Shown here: piece after piece, positions 8,983-17,566 of the stretch | Numbering within the stretch: the stretch's first letter is position 1 | How the letters are laid out: every line of letters starts with the position of its first letter | Origin: CAXMQZ01 sp963719055 | GTDB lineage: Bacteria; Acidobacteriota; Thermoanaerobaculia; Multivoradales; JAHEKO01 | DNA length: 64,000 nt | NCBI GenBank assembly: GCA_963719055.1 | Contig: CAVRAU010000027.1 | Coordinates: forward strand, 372,001 to 436,000 | Direction of reading: 5' to 3' | Program-made: the position numbers and the translations under genes | Notes under the pieces: generated by a model | Told to the model about the DNA's origin: nothing | The model's input: the letters and a program-made list of their open reading frames with translations, nothing else | Database searches by the model: none

Positions 8983-9024
8983 ATCTGCCTAAACTCAAGA
9001 TTACAAGCGATTTACGGCTGCAAT

Positions 9025-9525
9025 CTACATCTCGTACTCGCCAAAGTCATCCTCCGCGGCGTCCTCCAGCCACTTCTTGAGCTTTTCCTCATTCGAAAGC
9101 CTGCTGCTGAAATCCGTTGCCTGGGCGCTTTCCAACACGCTGCGGTGGGCAAAGATTGGCGCGTCCGCCCGCAAGGCCAAGGCGATCGCATCGCTGGGCC
9201 GCGAGTCGATGAGATAGTCCCCATCAGGTCCGTGCAGAGAGATCACGGCATGAAAGGTATTTTCCTTCAGCTCAGAGATCGTGACTCTCAGAACCTCAGC
9301 CCCCATGAGCTCCAAAGAGGTCATCAGCAGATCGTGGGTCATGGGCCGCGGAGGTTCGACCCCTTCGATACACAGGGCAATGGCATTCGCCTCGAACACA
9401 CCGATCCAGATCGGTAGAAACGTGTTGCCCAGGGGATCATGGAGCAGAACGATGGGAGTCTTGGAGGAGGGGTCCAACATGAGCCCCTTGATTTCCATCT
9501 GCACAGTCTTGAGAGCTGGGTCCAT
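9025..9525 (-). CDS. Bifunctional nuclease family protein (DUF151)
   Basis: DUF151-domain protein, about 166 aa from the ATG at 9525. Core motifs are LMLDPSSKTPIVLLHDP, FLPIWIGVFEANAIALCIEG and YLIDSRPSDAIALALRADAP, matching the family whose plant and Mycobacterium members have DNase and RNase activity. The acidic C-terminal tail resembles the UVR-like end found in many bacterial members. The frame is open upstream into miaB, but the 34-base gap after the miaB stop favours the ATG at 9525; an ATG at 9498 is also possible. It follows miaB, a common pairing. Its cellular substrate is unknown. Confidence 0.85.
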   Translation of the reverse strand: MDPALKTVQMEIKGLMLDPSSKTPIVLLHDPLGNTFLPIWIGVFEANAIALCIEGVEPPRPMTHDLLMTSLELMGAEVLRVTISELKENTFHAVISLHGPDGDYLIDSRPSDAIALALRADAPIFAHRSVLESAQATDFSSRLSNEEKLKKWLEDAAEDDFGEYEM

Positions 9526-9559
9526 GGATATGTATTGTGCTCCCAGTCTCTCGAATCCG

Positions 9560-10894
9560 TCAAGAAGATGTTGAGCTTCGCAACCGACTCCCGAGCAGGC
9601 TGTGTGGATTGGCCTTCTCGATCCGCACAGGTGTAATGCTGCCCAAAGGTGTGTCCCCGTTGTGCGCATGGAAATGGACAATCCGGTGACAGGTCGTCCG
9701 TCCGGCCAGGGCTCCGGGCTCGCTCCCGCGGCCCGTGACCAGCACCGGCATCTCTGTGCCGACGAGATTCTCGTTGATCTCCCGCTGGATGGATTCCTGC
9801 AATGCGAGCAATTCCTGGAGTCGTCGAGACCCCGTTTCCTCGTTCACTGGAGAATCCAGCCGAGGCGCCGCCGTGCCGGGCCGTGCCGAGAACTTGAAGG
9901 CAAAGACCGACGAGAAGCGCAGATCCCCGACCAGTTCGAGCGTCGCGAGAAAATCGTCTTCCGTCTCGCCCGGAAATCCGACAATGATGTCGGTCGAAAG
10001 GGCGATATCGGGCCGGGCGTCGCGCAGCTGACCGACCAATTCTCGGTACTCGCCGTGGGTGTAGCCACGGCCCATCAACCGGAGAATGCGATCGGATCCC
10101 GACTGCACCGGCAAATGGAGATAGGGGCAGATGTTGGGATGGCGGGCGAACTGTTTCACCATCGGCGGAGTGAAGTCGCGCGGATAGGATGTGACAAATC
10201 GCAGCCTCTCGACACCGGGGATCGAAGCCACTCGATCCAAGAGGTGGGCAAAATCCTGCTCACCGCCGGGCTCCCGCCAGTGGTTGACTGTCTGCCCCAG
10301 CAACTCGATCTCTAGAAATCCTTGCTCGACCAATTGCTCGACCTCGCGCAGGATCTGCGCGATCGGGCGGCAGCGCTCGGGGCCCCGGGTCTGAGGCACG
10401 ATGCAGAAGGTGCAGTTCTTGTTACATCCTTCGATGACGGTGACCATGCCCTTGTAGGTACCGTCACGGGAAATGGAGTCGTAATCGAAATCGGCTCGCT
10501 CCGGAAATCCCACGGCCACGACTCGCTCACCCTGTTGCCGACGGGCCAGGACATCCCCGAGTTCGCCCACCCGCGCAGGGCCTAGAACAAAGTCCAGATC
10601 GGGTACTCTGGCGAGCGCGCGCTCCCCCACCTGTTGAGCCACACAGCCGCAGAGACCGATGATCAAGTCGGGGTTGGCCTTCTTGAACAGGCGATATCTC
10701 CCCAAGCGCGAAAAGACCTTGTGCTCGGCTTTTTCGCGCACGCTGCACGAGTTCAGAAGCACGATATCGGCTTCCTGGACACTGCGGGTAGGCGTCATTC
10801 CTTGACGCATCAGCTGACCCGCCAGACGTTGGCTGTCCAGCTCATTCATCTGGCAGCCCCAGGTCTCGATGTAGAACCTGTTGCTCCGGCTCAT
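9560..10894 (-). CDS. miaB: tRNA-2-methylthio-N6-isopentenyladenosine synthase MiaB
   Basis: Radical-SAM methylthiotransferase, 444 aa, full length. It adds a methylthio group to position 2 of N6-isopentenyl-A37 in tRNAs reading U-starting codons. The N-terminal UPF0004 domain (FYIETWGCQMNELDSQRLAG) carries three Fe-S cysteines. The radical-SAM loop is GCNKNCTFCIVPQTRGPERC near residue 155. A TRAM RNA-binding domain ends the protein. The ATG overlaps the stop of the upstream lipoprotein gene (ATGA). The tRNA-Leu(CAA) in this window reads UUG and would be a natural substrate class. Confidence 0.95.
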   Translation of the reverse strand: MSRSNRFYIETWGCQMNELDSQRLAGQLMRQGMTPTRSVQEADIVLLNSCSVREKAEHKVFSRLGRYRLFKKANPDLIIGLCGCVAQQVGERALARVPDLDFVLGPARVGELGDVLARRQQGERVVAVGFPERADFDYDSISRDGTYKGMVTVIEGCNKNCTFCIVPQTRGPERCRPIAQILREVEQLVEQGFLEIELLGQTVNHWREPGGEQDFAHLLDRVASIPGVERLRFVTSYPRDFTPPMVKQFARHPNICPYLHLPVQSGSDRILRLMGRGYTHGEYRELVGQLRDARPDIALSTDIIVGFPGETEDDFLATLELVGDLRFSSVFAFKFSARPGTAAPRLDSPVNEETGSRRLQELLALQESIQREINENLVGTEMPVLVTGRGSEPGALAGRTTCHRIVHFHAHNGDTPLGSITPVRIEKANPHSLLGSRLRSSTSS

Positions 10895-11750
10895 GGCGGA
10901 TCCGTGGCCTCTGGCTGATAGATCACCGGTTCGCCGGGCTCGGCAGTCGGCTCCTCCACGACCTGCGGGTCGGGCTCCAGGTCGATGCCCTCACGCAGCC
11001 AGCCGGGCAGTGCGCCGGCGCCGTGGCCCTCCTCCAAGAAGACAAGCGAGCTCTTCCTGACGGGCTTCCACTTCGAGATGCGCCTGTTCGAGCTGCTCGA
11101 TGGCTCGATCCCAGGCAGGTTTGATCTCCGCATCCCGATAGAAGCCATCGTCTTCGCGAAAAAAGGCCTGTCTGAGCTGGAAGACCTTTTCCTCCAACAC
11201 CGGAATCTGGTCGTAGGCATCGCGCCAAGCCTGTCGAATCTCGCGAGCGCTGGCACGCCAGAAGGCCTCCTTCTCGGCCATCTCTCGCTGGAGCTCGGAC
11301 GCCTCTGATTCCTTTTCCTGGTCAGCAGTCGATGGGCTCGCGACTGTCAGATCTCCGGTAGCAAACTCCTCGAGCGTCTTGTCGGTAATCACAATGTCGG
11401 TCGGTGTCGCGACGTGCCGTCGCTCCCGCTCGGCTCGGGCCGCGTCCGCCAGCGTCTGCGGACGTTCGGTGACATCGATGACGCCGGTATCGATCACGAC
11501 CAGAGAATCGTCTTCTGGCTCCGAAGTCTCTGGCGGGGTCTCTTGAACGGGTGCTTCGGGCGTCAGCGGGACCGTCTCCTCAGGTCTCCGCAACGGGCGT
11601 TTCTTCTGGCACGGACTGAGGCGCCGAGACCGATGTGCCAGCCGGCGCCTCTAGGGGTTTCTGAACGTTCGTGCTGCAGCCACCCACGATCAGCGTCGAC
11701 AGGAGGACGATGCCAGACGATCCCCAGGCGGATCGGTCAAGCCCTGCCAT
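10891..11750 (-). CDS. Predicted lipoprotein with coiled-coil region, frame interrupted
   Basis: Reconstructed from three frames. The N-terminus from an ATG at 11750 has a short signal and lipobox (LIVGGC), then a Pro/Glu/Thr-rich linker. Near 11580 the frame changes, and the middle part continues the acidic linker, then a charged, helix-prone region (about 11390-11040) likely to be coiled coil. Near 11035 it changes again, giving a tail GWLREGIDLEPDPQVVEEP ending with the stop that overlaps the miaB start. The two slips lie in low-complexity sequence, and joining them gives one envelope lipoprotein of about 285 aa. Family not recognised. The start overlaps the cupin gene end by 14 bases. Confidence 0.6.
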
Positions 11751-12090
11751 ATCGATCTTCCAAGCGCACCACATCGTCGAGCTCCGGAGTGGAGACCTCG
11801 ACGATGTCGCACCCTTCAGGTCCGCCGACCATTCGATGCCGGGTTCCCGGCGGGACGTGAAAAACCTGTCCCTCACGCACGATGTGCTTCCGAAGCTCAC
11901 CCTCTTGTTCCAAGGTCAATTCATACTCGCCTTTGAGCAGGTAGAGCGTCTCATCCTTGGACTCATGGTATTGGAGGGATAGGGCCTGACCGGCGTCAAC
12001 GTGCAGGATCTTGCCCGCGTACTTGTCGGTGTGCGCAAAGATCAGCTCGTGGCCCCAAGGCTTGTCCACCTTCCGAACTTCGGATCTCAT
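11737..12090 (-). CDS. Cupin-domain protein, mannose-6-phosphate isomerase-like
   Basis: Single-domain cupin of about 117 aa. It resembles the C-terminal half of type II phosphomannose isomerase (VDKPWGHELIFAHTDKYAGK, then SLQYHESKDETLYLLKGEY and VPPGTRHRM), including the His and Glu metal ligands. The ATG at 12090 follows a GAGGAGAT ribosome-binding site. Stand-alone versions bind a sugar-like ligand or isomerise sugars; the substrate cannot be called. It sits between ptsI and the lipoprotein gene in the same orientation. A TAGAAT element at 12122-12127 could be a promoter -10 box for it. Confidence 0.8.
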   Translation of the reverse strand: MRSEVRKVDKPWGHELIFAHTDKYAGKILHVDAGQALSLQYHESKDETLYLLKGEYELTLEQEGELRKHIVREGQVFHVPPGTRHRMVGGPEGCDIVEVSTPELDDVVRLEDRYGRA

Positions 12091-12146
12091 CTCGAAATCT
12101 CCTCGACGGGTTTCTGGGCGGATTCTAGCCCAGATCCACGTCTGGC

Positions 12147-13898
12147 TCACGACCGTTGTGCAGATAGAAAGGCATCCAAACACGTCTCGACCTCATCAGC
12201 GCTCGACATCGTGAGGCACTTGCCGACCACTCCTTCGAGGTCTCCTAGGGAAAGCTGCCGTATCTGGGTCTTGACCTCCGGGATGGCTCGCGGCGAAATG
12301 GAAAGCCGCCGCAGTCCCATCCCCAGCAGGAGAGGCGCGTAGTGACGGTCTCCGGCCATCTCGCCACACATGGCGACGTCGACGCCTTCTGTCTTGGCGC
12401 TGTCGATGACGAAGCGCAGCATCCGAAGAATGGCGGGATGTAGCGGCCGATACAGATAGGACACGTGCTCATTGTTGCGATCAACGGCCAGAGCGTACTG
12501 GATCAGATCGTTGGTACCGATGGAAAAGAAATCCACTTCCTTGGCCAGAATGTCGGCCACCAGAGCCGCGGAAGGCACTTCGATCATGATGCCGAGTTTG
12601 CAGTCCGGATTGTATTCCAGCCCCTCTCGGTCGAGCTCATCCTGGATCTTGTGAGCAAAGGTCTTGAACTGGGCCACCTCCTCCACATTCGACACCATCG
12701 GCAGGAGGATCCAGAGATTTCGACCCACGGCGGCTCGATAGAGGGCCCGCAGTTGCGTGCGAAAGATCTGCGGCCGGGCCAGGGTCAAGCGGATTCCTCG
12801 CAGTCCGAGTACCGGGTTGTCTTCCTCGGTTTCCATGACCTCCCGCGCCAGCTTTCTACCCCCGAGATCGAAGGTTCGGATCACCACCGGCTCAGGATGG
12901 ACAGCTTCCAGAAGCCGGCAGTACAGATCAAGATGTTCCTGCTCCGAGGGCAGATCAGGAGAGCTCTCGATGTACAGGAACTCGCTTCTGTAGAGGCCGA
13001 TGCCCTGCGCCCCGAACTTCTTGGCGTCGAGGACCTCTTCCGGCAGATCTACATTCGCCATCAGGCGCACCTCGACATTGTCGCGAGTCACACAGGGCAA
13101 GGGTTCCGTGGAGAGCAATTCCTGCTCGTGATCGGTCAGTTGCTTCTGAATCTCGCGATATTCACCGAGCTGGGACTCTGAGGGATGGAGGATGACCTTA
13201 CCCTCGGTACCATCGACAATGACCGGGTCGTCGTCGGTGACCTGATGGCTGACACCTTCTATTCCGGTGACCAGCGGGATATTCAAATCACGGGCGATGA
13301 TCGCGGTGTGGGAAGTCTGCCCTCCGGTCTCCACTGCGAACGCCACGACGTGTTGCCTTCCCAGCCTTACCGCCTCGGAGGGAGTCAGGTCATGGGCGAC
13401 GATGATCACGTCGGATCCCAACTCGGACAGGTCGTGATGCGCTACACCCTGCAAGGCCCGGAGGAGGTAACGCGTGACATCGCGCAGATCGTCACCGCGC
13501 TCCCGAAAGCGTTTGTCATCGAGGCTCTCGAAACGGGCCGTGAGCTCCTCGGCGACCTTGTGGATCGCCCATTCAGCATTGACTCGTTCGCCGCGGATCC
13601 GGTTCTCGACATTCGAGAGAAACGTGGGATCCGCCAACAGCAGCGACTGGGCATCGAAGATGGCGGCCAGTTCGTCGCCCAACTCCCGTGAGGCTTTGCC
13701 CCGCGTTACCGCCAGCTCCTCCTCGGCCTGACGGATGGCACTGCCAAATCGCTCGACCTCGGCATCGACGGATTCTGGCGGCAGAGGAAACCTGTAGACC
13801 TCGACGGGTTGATTCTCGATGCACACGGCTCGACCTATCGCCACCCCCGGGGAAACCCCGAGACCCTGAAGCGTCTGTGGAGATCTGATTTCGGACAC
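12147..13898 (-). CDS. ptsI: PTS enzyme I (phosphoenolpyruvate-protein phosphotransferase)
   Basis: Enzyme I of the phosphotransferase system, 583 aa, full length. It takes phosphate from PEP on the active-site histidine and passes it to HPr. The phosphohistidine domain reads ETGGQTSHTAIIARDLNIPL. The C-terminal PEP-binding barrel has MIEVPSAALVAD, SIGTNDLIQYALAVDRNNE and DVAMCGEMAGD with the catalytic cysteine. The GTG at 13898 overlaps the ptsH stop (TAGTG). It belongs to the manX-ptsH-ptsI run. No sugar permease lies near, so the phosphorelay may mainly serve regulation. Confidence 0.96.
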   Translation of the reverse strand: MSEIRSPQTLQGLGVSPGVAIGRAVCIENQPVEVYRFPLPPESVDAEVERFGSAIRQAEEELAVTRGKASRELGDELAAIFDAQSLLLADPTFLSNVENRIRGERVNAEWAIHKVAEELTARFESLDDKRFRERGDDLRDVTRYLLRALQGVAHHDLSELGSDVIIVAHDLTPSEAVRLGRQHVVAFAVETGGQTSHTAIIARDLNIPLVTGIEGVSHQVTDDDPVIVDGTEGKVILHPSESQLGEYREIQKQLTDHEQELLSTEPLPCVTRDNVEVRLMANVDLPEEVLDAKKFGAQGIGLYRSEFLYIESSPDLPSEQEHLDLYCRLLEAVHPEPVVIRTFDLGGRKLAREVMETEEDNPVLGLRGIRLTLARPQIFRTQLRALYRAAVGRNLWILLPMVSNVEEVAQFKTFAHKIQDELDREGLEYNPDCKLGIMIEVPSAALVADILAKEVDFFSIGTNDLIQYALAVDRNNEHVSYLYRPLHPAILRMLRFVIDSAKTEGVDVAMCGEMAGDRHYAPLLLGMGLRRLSISPRAIPEVKTQIRQLSLGDLEGVVGKCLTMSSADEVETCLDAFLSAQRS

Positions 13899-14167
13899 TA
13901 GGAATCCTCGTCGAATCGGTCGGCAAACAACTGTTCGATGGCCTCGATTGCCTGCTGCTCATCTTCGCCTTCACACTTGATGTTCACCGACGAGCCCTGT
14001 GCGGCGGCCAGCAACAAGATACCCAGGATGCTCTTGGCGTCGACCTCTTCGCCGTCCTTGGCCAGCCATACATGACTCTTGTACCCGCTGGTGAGATGAA
14101 CGAGCTTGGCAGCAGCTCGCGCATGCAGACCCAGTCGGTTGACGATCTCGACCTGGCGCTCAATCAT
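13898..14167 (-). CDS. ptsH: PTS phosphocarrier protein HPr
   Basis: HPr, 89 aa. The active-site loop NRLGLHARAAAKLV puts the catalytic histidine at residue 15. The regulatory serine sits at residue 46 in DAKSILGILLLAA, the site phosphorylated by HPr kinase, whose gene lies 1.4 kb upstream. HPr passes phosphate from enzyme I to EIIA domains such as the adjacent EIIA-Man. The start overlaps the end of manX and the stop overlaps ptsI, so the three are coupled. Confidence 0.96.
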   Translation of the reverse strand: MIERQVEIVNRLGLHARAAAKLVHLTSGYKSHVWLAKDGEEVDAKSILGILLLAAAQGSSVNIKCEGEDEQQAIEAIEQLFADRFDEDS

Positions 14168-14603
14168 CGCAACTCACTTGCCCACCGTCTGGACCGCCCT
14201 TTGCCGTCCCGTTTCCCTTGCCGGCGCGACAGATACTGGAACGCGCTTTGCCCTCAATCCACTCGGCGAGCTCGCTGACACCCTTGTCCCTGGTATCTGG
14301 ACAGCCGAGCCGCACGACCATGGGTAGATTGACCCCAGTCACGACTTCGACTCGGCCCGGCTCGATCAGGCTCGAGGCCACATTGTAAGGAGTGCCGCCG
14401 TACATGTCAGTGAGAATCAGGACTTCCTGTCGACGGTCGAGATCGTCCAAGACTGTGCGGATCTTTCGATGCGCCTCGTCAAAGCTATCGGACCAATCGA
14501 GTGTCACGATCTCGAAATTCCGGAGGTCGCCAACGATGGTCTCGGCAGCCGACAGGAGCTCTTGAGCCAACCCCCCATGCGTCACGATCAATGTGGTCAC
14601 CAT
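14160..14603 (-). CDS. PTS mannose-family EIIA domain protein
   Basis: EIIA of the mannose/fructose/sorbose class, about 147 aa from the ATG at 14603. The domain starts MVTTLIVTHGGLAQELLSAA, with His9 as the likely phosphorylation site, and continues with EVLILTDMYGGTPYNVA, a family hallmark. A low-complexity C-terminal tail of about 25 residues replaces the EIIB domain found in E. coli ManX. No EIIB/IIC/IID genes adjoin, so it is probably a regulatory acceptor of phosphate from HPr. It is placed between rapZ and ptsH, as in other Acidobacteria-like and delta-proteobacterial PTS clusters. Confidence 0.9.
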   Translation of the reverse strand: MVTTLIVTHGGLAQELLSAAETIVGDLRNFEIVTLDWSDSFDEAHRKIRTVLDDLDRRQEVLILTDMYGGTPYNVASSLIEPGRVEVVTGVNLPMVVRLGCPDTRDKGVSELAEWIEGKARSSICRAGKGNGTAKGGPDGGQVSCDD

Positions 14604-14655
14604 AGCGTGAAATCCTCCGACTGCCGACGGCTTGCGTAACGACGGCCCTGCGCTT

Positions 14656-15522
14656 TCAGAGTTCGATGTCCCGGTGCAGCACTCGGGACGCCCATTCTTC
14701 ATCAGCGAGGCGGCGAGCCAATTCCTCCGCCACGGCGACCGATCGATGTCTGCCACCCGTACAGCCGATGGCCACCGAGACATAGGAACGGTTCTCTCTC
14801 TTGTACCTCGGCAAAGCAAACTGCAGGAATCCTTCGAGATGCTCCATCAGCTCGTCGAAGTCGGGCTGCTTTTCCAGATATTGCCGCACTGCGGCATCCT
14901 TGCCCGACAACGGTTTCAAGTCCGGCACGAAGTACGGATTCGGCAGGAATCGAACATCGAAAAGTAGATCCGTACCCGCCGGAATACCGTGCTTGAACCC
15001 AAAGCTCACCACCGAGACGACGGGACCCTGCTGCTCCGTGGAGGTAGACGCGAAATCCTGGAAAACATGGTTGCGAGCGTCATGAATGGTCCAACGACTC
15101 GTATCGAAAACCCGGTCAGCGGCTCCTCTCACCTGAGCCATGAGATCCTTCTCCTGCCGGATTCCCTCCAGGAGATGACGATCCCCCGCCAAGGGATGAG
15201 TCCGCCGGGTCTCTGAGAACCTGCGCACCAATGTCTGCTCATCAGCTTCGAGAAACAGCAGCGTTGGCTGGACCTCGCTTCCGGCCATCTCCCCGACCAG
15301 ACGTGGAAACTCCTCGGCAAAGCCGGCGGCCCTGACATCCGTCACCACAGCGATGCGTTGGTGCTCTTCCACATATTTCTGTGGATCCTGGAGCAGCGCC
15401 CGGAGCATCGGCAGAGGCAGATTGTCCACACAATAGAAACCGAGGTCCTCGAAACACTTGGCGACCGAGCTCTTACCCGAGCCGGACAGACCGGTGATCA
15501 GCACGAGCTGCGAAGGCATCAT
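14656..15522 (-). CDS. rapZ: RNase adapter RapZ (YvcJ-type P-loop nucleotide-binding protein)
   Basis: RapZ/YvcJ protein, about 288 aa. The N-terminal P-loop reads LVLITGLSGSGKSSVAKCFE; FYCVDNLPLPML and FLEADEQTLVRRFSETRRTHP follow. The C-terminal domain has RSYVSVAIGCTGGRHRSVAV, the ligand-binding part. In E. coli RapZ binds glucosamine-6-phosphate and directs RNase E to the GlmZ small RNA; here the role is inferred from the family. The ATG at 15522 overlaps the hprK stop (ATGA). Confidence 0.93.
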   Translation of the reverse strand: MMPSQLVLITGLSGSGKSSVAKCFEDLGFYCVDNLPLPMLRALLQDPQKYVEEHQRIAVVTDVRAAGFAEEFPRLVGEMAGSEVQPTLLFLEADEQTLVRRFSETRRTHPLAGDRHLLEGIRQEKDLMAQVRGAADRVFDTSRWTIHDARNHVFQDFASTSTEQQGPVVSVVSFGFKHGIPAGTDLLFDVRFLPNPYFVPDLKPLSGKDAAVRQYLEKQPDFDELMEHLEGFLQFALPRYKRENRSYVSVAIGCTGGRHRSVAVAEELARRLADEEWASRVLHRDIEL

Positions 15523-16502
15523 GAAGGCTCGACTCCGGTCTTGCGCTTCGCCGCCGAGCCCAGTGACAGCTGATGTTCGAGCTTGCGAGCGAACTCGCGT
15601 GCCGAATGGTGGCCTTGCAGCTTGAGGACATGATTCCGTGCCGCAATCTCCACCAGGATGGAAAGATTCCGTCCCAGGGCCACCGGCATCCGAATGTAGG
15701 GGCATGGAGTATCCAGGATCTTGTAAACCGTCTCATCGAGCCCCAACCGATCGTAGGCCCTGGATTCGTCCCAGGACTCGAGCTCCACCACCAGATCGAC
15801 CGGTTTGCGTTCCCGAACCGCTGCCAGACCGAAGAGATCCTGGACGTTGATGATCCCCAACCCCCGGAGCTCCATATGATGGCGCAGCGGCTCTTCGCAG
15901 TAGCCCAAAAGATCGCCGTGCGGATACTGCTTGACGGTCACCCGATCATCCGCCACCAGACTGTGTCCTCTGGTGATCAGATCCAAGGCGCACTCGCTCT
16001 TGCCCACGCCACTGTCACCAATCAGCAAGACACCCAAACCGTAGACATCCATCAGCACGCCGTGGAGGACCGTGGAGGGGACCAAATGCTCCTCCAGAAA
16101 GTAGCTGAGCCTCTTGATGATGGTCGAAGACAGCGCTGGCGATCTCAAGACAGGCAAGCCTCGGCGACGGTAGATCGGTAGCAGCTCCGGCAGGGGCTCG
16201 AGACCCTTGGTGATGATGAACGCGGGAATCGGCAACGCCGCGATGGACTCGAACCTCTCCGAACGCCGTTCGGGTGTCAGGGTCCGCAGGAACTCCGTCT
16301 CACTGGCACCGATAATCTGGACGCGCCCGGGCTTGATGTACTCGTAATGTCCGGCAAAAGCCAAACCGGGCTTCTGCACCCGGGGGTGGGTAATCTCCCG
16401 ATCCAGACTCGACTCACCCGAAAGCACGGAGAGTTGCAGCTCGACCAGTTCCTGACCGAGGAGCTCACGCACCAGAACGACCCCGGCCTGCTTTCCGGCC
16501 AC
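15519..16502 (-). CDS. hprK: HPr kinase/phosphorylase
   Basis: HprK, 327 aa. It phosphorylates HPr on Ser46 or removes that phosphate, linking metabolic state to regulation. The C-terminal catalytic domain has the Walker A motif LLIGDSGVGKSECALDLITR near residue 160 and the signature MELRGLGIINVQDLFG. The N-terminal domain is also complete (ITHPRVQKPGLAFAG). The neighbouring HPr keeps Ser46, so the pair should work together. The stop overlaps the rapZ start, and ptsN ends directly before the hprK start. Confidence 0.95.
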   Translation of the reverse strand: MAGKQAGVVLVRELLGQELVELQLSVLSGESSLDREITHPRVQKPGLAFAGHYEYIKPGRVQIIGASETEFLRTLTPERRSERFESIAALPIPAFIITKGLEPLPELLPIYRRRGLPVLRSPALSSTIIKRLSYFLEEHLVPSTVLHGVLMDVYGLGVLLIGDSGVGKSECALDLITRGHSLVADDRVTVKQYPHGDLLGYCEEPLRHHMELRGLGIINVQDLFGLAAVRERKPVDLVVELESWDESRAYDRLGLDETVYKILDTPCPYIRMPVALGRNLSILVEIAARNHVLKLQGHHSAREFARKLEHQLSLGSAAKRKTGVEPS

Positions 16503-16959
16503 CTAAACCTCCTCCGTCTTCAGCAGCTGAAAGATCGCCTCGGGATCCTCCATCTCCAGGATCTCCTCGACCCGTTCGCCGACTCTGGACCCACTTGGAA
16601 ATCGCCGACAGCGATTGCAGGTGTTCTGCGGGCTTGTCTTCCGGCGACACGACCAGGAACAAGAGGCGAACCGCTTGTTGGTCATCGGCCGCGAAATCCA
16701 CACCCCTATGGCTGATACCAATGGCTACGATCACTCCGTCCAGATCCTTCATCTTGCAATGGGGAATCGCCACTCCCCCACCAATACCGGTAGAGCCCAG
16801 GTCTTCGCGCTCCAGAAGCCGCTCGTAGAGCAGCTCTGCGTCCGCTAGGACCGATCTGGCCGCCAGCCCATCGGCCATCGCTTTCAGCACGGTGGGCCTG
16901 TCAGAGCCCGGCAGCCCGACGAAGACAAGATCGGGCTTGATGAGAGCTCCGAGGTGCAT
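16503..16959 (-). CDS. ptsN: PTS EIIA-Ntr-like regulatory protein, frame interrupted
   Basis: EIIA of the nitrogen/fructose class, about 152 aa after repair. The active-site loop GIGGGVAIPHCKM places the phosphorylatable histidine near residue 67, followed by IVAIGISHRGVDFAADD. Near 16580 the homology leaves the first frame and resumes in another (GERVEEILEMEDPEAIFQLL), ending right before hprK. The first frame otherwise overruns into hprK, so a single-base indel is likely. EIIA-Ntr is a regulator, not a sugar transporter, and commonly sits beside rpoN and hpf as here. Confidence 0.88.
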
Positions 16960-16968
16960 GGGTATCCG

Positions 16969-17511
16969 CTACTCCGGTGAGATCAAGCCGTAGTTGCTGT
17001 CTTTGCGTTTGTACAAGACGCTGACCTGATCGTTGGTGGCATCTCGAAAGACGAAGAAGTCATTCTTGGACTCTTCCAGGTGCAGGGCTGCCTCATCGAG
17101 ACCCATGGGTTTGATACTCAGAACACTTGATTTGACGATGCGCGGCTTCGCGCCAGCGTTCAACGACGTCTTCTCCAGCACGTCGACTGGCCAATGGTTA
17201 CCGTTGTTGCGGTCCGCCTTACGACGCTTGTCCATGAACTTCTTGCGTGAACGACGGGCCTGCTTGCCGGCCTTGTCGACTGCCAGGTTGATGGCGTCCA
17301 AAACATCGTCCGTTTCCTCTGTGGCTTGTATGAGACCAAAGCGATGGGCGACGCGCAGCTCTGCAAGATATCGGTGCCGCTCTTGAGCCAGCGAGACGCG
17401 GATTTCTATGGGCTCGTCGAGAAACTTGGTCAGCTTGCTCAGCTTGGTTTCCGCATAGTCGCGAATGTTGTCATCGAGTTGAACGCTGTGGGCCACAAAG
17501 TCGATGTTCAT
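16969..17511 (-). CDS. hpf: Ribosome hibernation promoting factor, long form
   Basis: Long-type HPF, 180 aa. The N-terminal domain (MNIDFVAHSVQLDDNIRDYA, with a KARRSRKKF-like basic patch near residue 85) binds the 30S decoding centre. The C-terminal domain (VKSSVLSIKPMGLDEAALHL, then FVFRDATNDQVSVLYKRKDSNYG) makes the contacts that form 100S ribosome dimers. Placement between rpoN and ptsN is the classic rpoN-hpf-ptsN arrangement. A GAGGAGAT ribosome-binding site precedes the ATG at 17511. Confidence 0.95.
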   Translation of the reverse strand: MNIDFVAHSVQLDDNIRDYAETKLSKLTKFLDEPIEIRVSLAQERHRYLAELRVAHRFGLIQATEETDDVLDAINLAVDKAGKQARRSRKKFMDKRRKADRNNGNHWPVDVLEKTSLNAGAKPRIVKSSVLSIKPMGLDEAALHLEESKNDFFVFRDATNDQVSVLYKRKDSNYGLISPE

Positions 17512-17566
17512 CTATCTCCTCGATTCTTGACTCGCCACCTCCACAAAGAGGCGACAGTTGGTGGAC